The notes under the pieces: model-generated
Databases searched by the model: none
Seen by the model: the letters and a program-made list of their open reading frames with translations, nothing else
What the model was told of the DNA's origin: nothing
Position numbers and translations under genes: made by a program
Shown: piece after piece, positions 1 through 5,154 of the stretch
Position numbering within the stretch: the stretch's first letter is position 1
How the letters are laid out: each line of letters opens with the position of its first letter
DNA from: JBEKTY01 sp049515555
GTDB lineage: Bacteria; Planctomycetota; Planctomycetia; Pirellulales; Thermoguttaceae
Reading direction: 5' to 3'
DNA length: 5,154 nt
Assembly (NCBI GenBank): GCA_049515555.1
Contig: JBEKTY010000312.1
Coordinates: forward strand, 1-5,154

Positions 1-40
1 TTGTTGATGCGATAATGCAGCCGCCGGCCCGGTGCGACGT

Positions 41-1783
41 TCACTCCGGCTCTTTGACCGCCTTCGCTATGATACCTTGCACGTACTGCCGGACGGCCGT
101 GAGGACCTCCGGCGGGACCGCCAGGTCGGTTTGCAGGGCTCCCGGGCCGGCCGTGACGGCAAGGCCGATGGGTGGCGTGGCGGGGAAGTCAGGGATCGCA
201 AGCGGAAACGCGATGCCTGGGGGCATGGCCGCGGGGAGCACCTGGCGCACGAGCCCGACAAGCCCTCGCGGGCTTTGGTAGAGGACGAAGGGCGCCGCCT
301 TGGGAAGCAAGGCGGCGGTCTTTGCAACGTTTGCGCTGGCCACCAGGCCCGGCTTGCCTTGCCGGACGGCGGCGATCGTTTGCCGCAGGAGGTCCTTGCT
401 CCCGTAACCGAGAACCACGGTATGCTTATCGCCGGGGGCCAGGCAGGCGGCGACCTTCCCTTCGGGCCCCATTATGACTTTCATCATCTGCTCGGCTTGC
501 GGCGGCCGTTGGCCCGCCAGCGGCTGGGGGACCTTCATCGTCAACCGCAAAGCCGGGGCGCCGTCGATCTCGATTCGCTCGATTTTCGGCGGCTGCAGGA
601 CCGGGCTGTTGATCTTCTCGAGCACCTGGCTGTACTGCCGCGCCGATTTCTCGTACCGGGCCAGGAACGCTTCCGAGTCGTCAACCCGCATGAGCGCCAC
701 CGTCTTCGCGAACAGCGTTGATCCTTCTTCGATCTGTCCCAGGAGCATGGACATGCCGCGGATTCCCTGGTACATCGCCGGCATGGCGCTGGAGACTTCC
801 CGGATCTGCTCCGGGCTCACGCCGTACAGGTCGGGCATCGACTCCATCATGTGGAGGGACATTTTCATCATGGCTTCCCAGGCCGCTTGGGAGAAGGTCC
901 CGCCGCCGGCAACGATGAACGGCACATCCGGCAGGCCGGCGAGCATGTCTGCGCGGCCCGGTTCGATCCGGGCGATGAACTCGGCCCACGAGCCGCCGGG
1001 CAGCATCTGCGTACGGCTGACGACGTGGATCGCGCCCGAGTTGTCCAACTGGATTCCGAGTCCCGCGGCCGCGACTTCCTTCTCGGCGGCACGGAAGAAA
1101 GCCGCGTAGAGGTCGAATGCGGCTGCCATCGATTTCGCCTGCTGGCCCGTGATGCCCGATGAGGGTTGCTGGCCGGCCGCCGCGAGGTGCTCCTTCATCG
1201 CTTGAATTCCCTCTTGCACCTTGGCCGAGAGCCGCTCGATCCCCGGCTTAAAGATCAGTCCGGCGGCGTCGTTGGCGGCCAGCCACGGCTTCCAGGAGGC
1301 CAGGGCGGCCGGCACCTCGGGTGTGACCTTTAGCACTTGCTCGAGCACCTCCCGGTGCGGCGGGTCGGTAAAGGCCGCATAACCTCCGATGTTGCGGACC
1401 ACCAGCCGCTGGCCCCCCATCTCCACCTCGGTCACGGCGGCCGCCGGGTTCTCCGGCTCCAGCGGCGCCAGGAACTTCGCGTAGTCGGTAACCGGAACCA
1501 GGAGGATCATCGTAGGCTCGGGAGCGTCTTTCGGCGGCAATACAAGCAGCGCCACCGTGCCCTTGTCATCCAAGCCCGCGCCGATGCCGCTTCTGGCCTT
1601 CAGCAGCGTCACCATGCCCGGGATCGGAAGCTGCACCTGCCGGCCCAGACTTTGGAGCTTCGCATCCACGTCCGCCGGCCGATTGACTACCACCAATCCC
1701 AGCGCCGAGTCGGGAACCAACTTCAAAATGTCTTCCGCCGCCCGAAGGGGCAGCGACAGCAGCGCGACACACACGAGCGACAT
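41..1783 (-). CDS. Exported protein of unknown function, 580 residues
   Basis: I do not recognise a named family. The protein begins with a short hydrophobic segment (MSLVCVALLSLPLRAAED) that looks like a secretion signal, with cleavage probably near residues 15-17, so the mature protein is probably periplasmic or outside the cell. After it comes KLVPDSALGLVVVNR (residues 21-35), an opening reminiscent of DUF3352-like secreted proteins; that resemblance is only a guess. The rest alternates predicted beta-rich stretches (residues 75-135, 240-295, 400-460, 538-556) with helical ones (180-235, 300-390). A methionine-rich segment lies at 305-348. I see no catalytic motif, no cysteine pairs beyond isolated ones, and no membrane segment after the signal. 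The ATG at 1783 is the only standard start after the stop at 1874-1876, but it has no Shine-Dalgarno sequence and the signal lacks a basic n-region; translation may begin upstream at a rare codon (see the site at 1818-1822). The gene follows the synthetase gene on the same strand after about 340 bp of repeats. The 40 bp after its stop show no clear terminator. That it is a real gene is well supported; its function is not. Confidence 0.85.
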   Translation of the reverse strand: MSLVCVALLSLPLRAAEDILKLVPDSALGLVVVNRPADVDAKLQSLGRQVQLPIPGMVTLLKARSGIGAGLDDKGTVALLVLPPKDAPEPTMILLVPVTDYAKFLAPLEPENPAAAVTEVEMGGQRLVVRNIGGYAAFTDPPHREVLEQVLKVTPEVPAALASWKPWLAANDAAGLIFKPGIERLSAKVQEGIQAMKEHLAAAGQQPSSGITGQQAKSMAAAFDLYAAFFRAAEKEVAAAGLGIQLDNSGAIHVVSRTQMLPGGSWAEFIARIEPGRADMLAGLPDVPFIVAGGGTFSQAAWEAMMKMSLHMMESMPDLYGVSPEQIREVSSAMPAMYQGIRGMSMLLGQIEEGSTLFAKTVALMRVDDSEAFLARYEKSARQYSQVLEKINSPVLQPPKIERIEIDGAPALRLTMKVPQPLAGQRPPQAEQMMKVIMGPEGKVAACLAPGDKHTVVLGYGSKDLLRQTIAAVRQGKPGLVASANVAKTAALLPKAAPFVLYQSPRGLVGLVRQVLPAAMPPGIAFPLAIPDFPATPPIGLAVTAGPGALQTDLAVPPEVLTAVRQYVQGIIAKAVKEPE

Positions 1784-1817
1784 CAGTGCAATGGCCGATC
1801 GTCGGAATATGGCAGTT

Positions 1818-1822
1818 TCTCC
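1818..1822 (-). promoter_or_regulatory. Possible ribosome binding site for an upstream non-ATG start
   Basis: The minus strand reads GGAGA here, seven bases before an in-frame ATA codon at 1808-1810. Starting there would add nine residues, IFRRSAIAL, before the annotated methionine and give the signal peptide a normal basic n-region (Arg-Arg). No ATG, GTG or TTG lies between the upstream in-frame stop (1874-1876) and the ATG at 1781-1783; ATT at 1790-1792 and CTG at 1784-1786 are other rare options. A TAAAAT box at 1885-1890 (minus) could be part of a promoter, but I see no convincing -35 partner. The match may be chance or mark an ATG lost by mutation. Confidence 0.35.
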
Positions 1823-1909
1823 GAGAACGTTGTGGAAGGCGAAGAGCGAAGATTCCCCCGAACGCGCCGAGACTTACGACCGTGATTTTACACCAAGCGG
1901 AATCGTATG

Positions 1910-1935
1910 CCATAGGCACAAACCATAGGCACAAA
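1910..1935. repeat. 13-bp tandem duplication
   Basis: CCATAGGCACAAA occurs twice with no gap, at 1910-1922 and 1923-1935. It sits directly beside the short hairpin at 1940-1962, between the 580-residue protein gene and the rest of the repeat cluster. Possible origins are slippage or a small duplication at the edge of an inserted palindromic element. I see no reading frame or binding-site signature in it. Confidence 0.85.
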
Positions 1936-1937
1936 CT

Positions 1938-1968
<31 letters not shown>

Positions 1969-2002
1969 AGCGCGAAAGAATAAGTTGGGCAAATTCCAGC
2001 GT

Positions 2003-2083
2003 GGGTGGCACGTCCCTGAGCGCAGCGAAGGGCGTGGTTCTTCGCGTCTCGCCCCGCCCTTCGTGCCTCAGGGCGTGCCACCC
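2003..2083. repeat. Long imperfect palindrome (81 bp), REP/MITE-like
   Basis: The arms 2003-2034 and 2055-2083 can pair almost end to end. GGGTGGCACG (2003-2012) pairs with CGTGCCACCC (2074-2083), CCCTGAG (2014-2020) with CTCAGGG (2067-2073), and CGAAGGGCG (2026-2034) with CGCCCTTCG (2055-2063). The short joint between the second and third blocks is closed by two Watson-Crick pairs and one G-U. By my count this gives 29 pairs, three single-base bulges all on the left arm (2013, 2021, 2024) and a 20-base loop at 2035-2054. No transposase frame is present and no T-run follows either arm, so a non-autonomous palindromic element is more likely than a plain terminator. It lies just downstream of the synthetase gene's 3' end, so its RNA could act as a 3' structure for that message. 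Confidence 0.8.
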
Positions 2084-2097
2084 TACTCCGGCTATCG

Positions 2098-2146
2098 CCC
2101 CAATCCCCAATCCCTAATCCCCAATCCCTAATCCCTAATCCCCAAT
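2098..2146. repeat. Heptamer tandem array, CCCYAAT x7, containing a gene's stop codon
   Basis: Seven uninterrupted 7-bp units follow one another: CCCCAAT at 2098, 2105, 2119 and 2140, and CCCTAAT at 2112, 2126 and 2133. An eighth unit decays into CCCTCCC. Only the fourth base varies. On the minus strand this reads as ATTRGGG units, evenly spaced G-tracts that fit a G-quadruplex. The array overlaps the end of the synthetase gene: the TAG stop at 2128-2130 and its last residues (about GLGIRD) lie inside it. The CCCTAAT variant supplies TAG on the minus strand, while the CCCCAAT variant has no stop in any minus-strand frame. Confidence 0.95.
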
Positions 2147-4917
2147 CCCTCCCCCTTCCCTCCGATCTCCTTGCTTACGAGTACGACATCCCGTTCCTGC
2201 CGGTCGTTGATCGTAAAGGCATGGTTGCGGAAGGTGGCCAGCATGCGGGCGTTCTGCCGGGAGAACTCGGCGACGACGCGTTGCACGCCCCATGGTTTGG
2301 CGATTTTCAGGCAATACTCGGTGAGCAGGCTGCCCAGGCCGCGGCCCTGCCAGCGGTCGGCCACGAGCACGGCGTACTCGGCCACGTGGTGGTCGGCATC
2401 GGCCACCAGCCGGCCCACGCCGATCAGTTTGCGCCGGCCCTGCTCCTCGAGCTCGGCCACTATGCCCAGCTCGCGGTCGTAGTCGATGAAGCAGTATCGA
2501 GCGGCCATCTCGTGCGTCGTCTGCTTGAACAGATAGTTGAAGCGGAAGCGGATCGACTCCGTCGAACAGCTCGCCAACAATTCGTGCCACAGCGGCTCGT
2601 CCTCGGGCTTGATCGGCCGTAGGACCAGCGGCGTGCCGTCCTTCAGCCTGCGCCGGGTCACGTATTCCTCGGGATAAGGGCGGATCGCCAGGTGCGCGTA
2701 TGGACGCAGCCCCTCGGCCTTGATGCTGCGGTCGATCACCATTCGGGCGTCCAGGGCGATGGCTTGCTGGGGCGTAACCAGCAAGGGGTTGACGTCGAAC
2801 TCCTGGATTTCGGGGGCATCGGCCACAAGGTACGAGAACCGCATGATGATCTCGATGAGCCGGTCCAGGTTGGCCCCCGGCCGGCCGCGGTATCCGCTCA
2901 ATAGCGGCCAGGACTTGAGCGATTCGAGCATGCGGCGGGCGAGCGTCTCGCCCAGCGGCGGCAGGCCCAAGGCCCGGTCCTGGAAGACCTCGGCCGCCAC
3001 GCCCCCCATGCCCACCATGATTACCGGCCCGAACACCGGGTCTTTCTTGGTCCCCAGGATCAGCTCGAAGCTGTTGGGATAGGCGACCATGGGCTGCACG
3101 GTGACGCCGAGGATCCGGGCCTCGGGCCGCAACTGTGCGGCGCGATGGGTGATGGCCGCGAACGCCTCGCGGACCGCCTGGTCGTGGGGCAGGCCGAGCA
3201 CTACGCCGCCCACCTCGGTCTTGTGCGTGATCTGGGGCGAATCGATCTTCAGCACGACCGGATACCCGAGCCGCCGGGCCACCTCGACCGCTTCCTCCGC
3301 CGAATGGGCCGGCAGCGGCTTCGTGACCGGGATGCCGTAAGCCTCCAAGAGCGCCTTCGAGGCGTGTTCGGAGAGGACGTCGCAGACGCCGATAGGAAGG
3401 GGGATTTGGGGATTTGGGGATTTGGGGATTTGGGGGTGCTCGGAGAGGACGTCACTTGGCCCGCTACGCAACGCGGCCAGCATGCTCCGCAGCCGCGGCC
3501 GGTCCAGGTTGAATTCCAGCGGCGCCTGGCGGGGTGTCTCCTGGAGCGTTTCGAGGTTCCGGGCATAGGAGACCAGGTGCATGAAGGCCCGCACGGCCTT
3601 CACCGGCGTCGGATAGGTGGGGATACCCAGCGTGCCGAGAAGCTGGATGCCTTCGCCGACCATGCGGCTGCCCATCCAGGCCGCCAGGACCGGCTTGTGG
3701 GCCCGGGCCGCCGCTTGCCCCACCGCCCGGGCCGTCGTCGTGGGGTCGGTCATGGCCTGCGGCGTGAGGATGACCAGCACGGCGTCGACCGCCGGGTCCA
3801 AGAGTACGCTTTCCAGCACGCGGGCGAAGCGCTCCGGCGGGGCGTCGTCCAGGATGTCGATCGGGTTGGCGTGCGACCAGCCTTCAGGCAGGAAGCCATC
3901 GAGCTCCGCGAGCGTCTCCTGGCTGAGCTTGGCCAGTTGGCCGCTGTGGGCGATCAGGGCGTCGGTGGTCATCACGCCCGGGCCGCCGGCGTTGGTCACG
4001 ATCGCCAGCCGGTCGCCGCGGGGGATGTTCCGCCGGGCGAGCAACTCGGCGCAGTCGAACATGTCGTCGATATCGAAGATGCGCTCGATGCCGGCCCGTT
4101 GGAAGGCGGCTTGGTACACGGCGTCGACGCCGGCCATGGCGCCGGTGTGCGATGCGGCGGCCCGGGCCGACGCGGCGAAGCGGCCCGCCTTGTAGGCTAC
4201 GATGGGCTTGGTGCGGGCAAAGGCCCGCGCCGCCGAAATGAACTCCCGCGCCTCGCTGATCGACTCGATGTACAGGATGATCGAGCTGGTCTCCGTGGCC
4301 GAGCCGAAGTAGTCGATCAGGTCGGCCATGCTCACGTCCAGCATATTGCCCAGCGAGGCGAAGTACGAGAAGCCGATGCCCTCGTCGATGGCCCAGTCGA
4401 GCACCGCCGTGCACAGTGCGCCGGACTGGGAGATGAACCCGATGCGGCCCGGCGCCGGCATGGCGGCCGAGAAACTGGCGTTGAGGTGGAGGCGGGGCAC
4501 GATCAGGCCCAGGCAGTTGGGGCCCAAGATCCGCAGGCCCGCGAACTGCCGCTGCTCGCGGCGGATTTCGTCCTCGAGTTCTCGGCCCGGTGGGCCCGCC
4601 TCACGAAAGCCCGGCGTGGTGACGACGATCGCGCGGGTACCGCGCTGGCCGCAGGCTCGAACCAACGCGGGGACGGTCGCCGCCGGCGTCGCGATCACCG
4701 CCAGGTCGGGCACGGCGGGCAGGCCCGCAACGTCCCTGTACGCGTGGATGCCCAGGACCGATTCCCGCTCCGCATTGACCGGATAGACGACCCCGCGAAA
4801 ACCCGACCCCACCAGGTTCCGCAACACCATGCAACCGGCGCTGGCGGGGTCGTCGCTCGCGCCGATGACGGCCACGTGGTGCGGGTCAAAGAGCTTGTCC
4901 AGGTTAGCGGTGCTCAC
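2128..4917 (-). CDS. NDP-forming acyl-CoA synthetase fused to GNAT acetyltransferase (Pat/PatZ architecture)
   Basis: This 929-residue cytoplasmic protein combines acetate-CoA ligase (ADP-forming) modules with a lysine acetyltransferase domain. The CoA-binding Rossmann domain spans about residues 6-138 (VAVIGAS at 15-21, GPNCLGL at 132-138). The succinyl-CoA-ligase-like part is about 155-480, with SHTGAMAG at 256-263 carrying the likely phosphorylated His257. The ATP-grasp domain is about 513-735, with SPQITHKTEVGGV (His565 likely the second phosphate carrier), GMGGVAAE at 636-643 and the metal-site EFDVNPL at 706-712. The GNAT domain is about 760-905, with the acetyl-CoA loop QGRGLG at 857-862 and a candidate catalytic Glu847. 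Family members either interconvert acyl-CoA + ADP + Pi with acid + ATP + CoA, or acetylate lysines such as that of acetyl-CoA synthetase; E. coli PatZ has lost the ligase histidine, but this protein keeps it. Start is GTG, chosen because it gives the usual N-terminus just before the CoA-binding fold; GAGG at 4926-4929 is a fair ribosome site. Oddities: a 24-residue repeat-encoded insertion (489-512) at the ligase/ATP-grasp linker and a repeat-encoded C-terminus. Substrate is unknown. Confidence 0.95.
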   Translation of the reverse strand: MSTANLDKLFDPHHVAVIGASDDPASAGCMVLRNLVGSGFRGVVYPVNAERESVLGIHAYRDVAGLPAVPDLAVIATPAATVPALVRACGQRGTRAIVVTTPGFREAGPPGRELEDEIRREQRQFAGLRILGPNCLGLIVPRLHLNASFSAAMPAPGRIGFISQSGALCTAVLDWAIDEGIGFSYFASLGNMLDVSMADLIDYFGSATETSSIILYIESISEAREFISAARAFARTKPIVAYKAGRFAASARAAASHTGAMAGVDAVYQAAFQRAGIERIFDIDDMFDCAELLARRNIPRGDRLAIVTNAGGPGVMTTDALIAHSGQLAKLSQETLAELDGFLPEGWSHANPIDILDDAPPERFARVLESVLLDPAVDAVLVILTPQAMTDPTTTARAVGQAAARAHKPVLAAWMGSRMVGEGIQLLGTLGIPTYPTPVKAVRAFMHLVSYARNLETLQETPRQAPLEFNLDRPRLRSMLAALRSGPSDVLSEHPQIPKSPNPQIPLPIGVCDVLSEHASKALLEAYGIPVTKPLPAHSAEEAVEVARRLGYPVVLKIDSPQITHKTEVGGVVLGLPHDQAVREAFAAITHRAAQLRPEARILGVTVQPMVAYPNSFELILGTKKDPVFGPVIMVGMGGVAAEVFQDRALGLPPLGETLARRMLESLKSWPLLSGYRGRPGANLDRLIEIIMRFSYLVADAPEIQEFDVNPLLVTPQQAIALDARMVIDRSIKAEGLRPYAHLAIRPYPEEYVTRRRLKDGTPLVLRPIKPEDEPLWHELLASCSTESIRFRFNYLFKQTTHEMAARYCFIDYDRELGIVAELEEQGRRKLIGVGRLVADADHHVAEYAVLVADRWQGRGLGSLLTEYCLKIAKPWGVQRVVAEFSRQNARMLATFRNHAFTINDRQERDVVLVSKEIGGKGEGLGIRD
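3364..3455. repeat. Direct repeat flanking a 72-bp in-frame insertion
   Basis: The 20-bp stretches 3364-3383 and 3436-3455 match at 18 of 20 bases and are offset by exactly 72 bp, or 24 codons. On the coding strand both encode DVLSEH (residues 489-494 and 513-518), with Glu as GAG in one copy and GAA in the other. The second copy runs into ASKALLEAYGIPV, the usual start of the ATP-grasp module. The first copy plus the repeat-coded residues 495-512 therefore look like added sequence. The pattern resembles a target duplication or a slippage/recombination duplication around a micro-repeat. The insertion falls at a domain linker, where it should be tolerated. Confidence 0.85.
3404..3435. repeat. 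Octamer tandem array, ATTTGGGG x4, inside the synthetase gene
   Basis: Four perfect 8-bp units lie in a row. With the G-run just before (3399-3403) and the fifth G at 3436, they make five G-tracts of at least four bases, separated by ATTT, on the plus strand. The coding strand reads (CCCCAAAT)n, which gives PQIPKSPN with an eight-residue period; residues 495-506 are PQIPKSPNPQIP. The unit has no stop codon in any frame on either strand. Changes of three units stay in frame; a change of one unit shifts it. The residues are proline-rich and probably unstructured. Confidence 0.95.
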
Positions 4918-5083
4918 CTTGGGTCCCTCGGTAAGGATTATGATACTTCGCGGCGGCCGGCAAGAGGAAGCCGCCCTGGCGGGTGCAGGAACGGGCTCCT
5001 CTTAGCCCAAGTTACGCTGTTGCGCGGGTTGGCTTGTTGGTAGCAAAGGACTTACGTTCATTTTCGGGCCAAAGTCTTCACTA
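4918..5083. other. Upstream region of the synthetase gene, no gene seen
   Basis: I find no supported gene here. Reading on the minus strand towards the GTG start, there is a GAGG ribosome-site match at 4926-4929 and an AT-rich TATCATAAT around 4937-4945 that could hold a -10 box. No good -35 element lies at the right distance. GGCGGC (4952-4957) and GCCGCC (4970-4975) could form a six-pair stem. The stretch 5040-5090 is AT-richer than its surroundings, as expected for a region between divergent genes. It could therefore serve as the promoter area for both the synthetase gene and whatever lies to the right. Confidence 0.4.
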
Positions 5084-5154
5084 CATTTTAACAACCTCGT
5101 CGAGCCGTCGCAGCCGGCGGGGAAGCTGGATGCCAAGACGATGGAGGAGTACCT
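5084..5154 (+). CDS. Possible partial coding region running off the right edge
   Basis: The plus-strand frame beginning at 5084 reads HFNNLVEPSQPAGKLD and continues AKTMEEY to the edge. Codons from 5090 on nearly all end in G or C, like the two certain genes, and the residue mix (Glu, Lys, Asp, Leu) is typical of a soluble protein. The frame is open back to a stop at 5003-5005, but it contains no ATG, GTG or TTG until 5141, well inside the coding-like part. It may be the interior of a truncated gene, a gene with a rare start (ATT at 5060-5062), or chance. The opposite strand is also open across this stretch and has equally high GC at third positions, but its serine-rich translation is less convincing. 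No family is recognised. Confidence 0.3.

Noticed and set aside
32..721. 229-codon open frame on the plus strand
   Set aside because: Antisense shadow of the exported protein gene with the same Arg/Gly-rich composition and no family signature.
2098..2146. True telomeric repeat or chromosome end
   Set aside because: The array is short, lies inside continuous sequence overlapping a gene end, and has a 7-bp unit with a variable base; only the spacing resembles telomeres.
3399..3455. CRISPR-like repeat/spacer pattern
   Set aside because: The units are contiguous 8-mers with no spacers, and the flanking 20-bp repeat occurs only twice, inside a coding gene.
3145..5043. 632-codon open frame on the plus strand, opposite the synthetase gene
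   Set aside because: It is rich in Arg, His, Gly and Asp without recognisable motifs, and it mirrors a strongly supported gene whose GC-rich third positions suppress stops on the other strand.

Overview
The window is GC-rich DNA with two complete genes, both on the minus strand, separated by a repeat-filled gap of about 340 bp. A possible gene edge lies at the far right. High GC with very high GC at third codon positions, a secreted 580-residue protein without a clear family, and non-coding DNA full of short palindromes and C/G-rich micro-tandem repeats together suggest a planctomycete, probably in or near the Pirellulales. That placement is an inference from style; no marker gene is present.

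Layout from right to left, the direction of transcription. Positions 5084-5154 hold a coding-like stretch on the plus strand with no standard start codon. Positions 4918-5083 are an upstream region with only weak signals. Positions 2128-4917 (minus) encode a 929-residue fusion of an NDP-forming acyl-CoA synthetase (CoA-binding, ligase and ATP-grasp modules) and a C-terminal GNAT acetyltransferase, the architecture of the Pat/PatZ protein-lysine acetyltransferases. Both histidines expected for phosphoryl transfer in ADP-forming acetyl-CoA synthetases are present, so it may be an active ligase as well as an acetyltransferase. Positions 1784-2127 hold a seven-unit heptamer array, a long imperfect palindrome, a short perfect hairpin and a 13-bp tandem duplication. 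Positions 41-1783 (minus) encode the exported protein of unknown function.

The most unusual feature is how short G-rich tandem repeats have entered the synthetase gene. An (ATTTGGGG)4 array, flanked by an 18/20 direct repeat, makes a 72-bp in-frame insertion at the linker between the ligase half and the ATP-grasp half. A second array, (CCCYAAT)7, overlaps the 3' end of the same gene and supplies its stop codon and last residues. Both have the tract spacing of G-quadruplexes, on opposite strands. I see no CRISPR array, RNA gene, transposase or defence system. The two genes share a strand, but the gap makes a tight operon unlikely, and nothing in the sequence links their functions.
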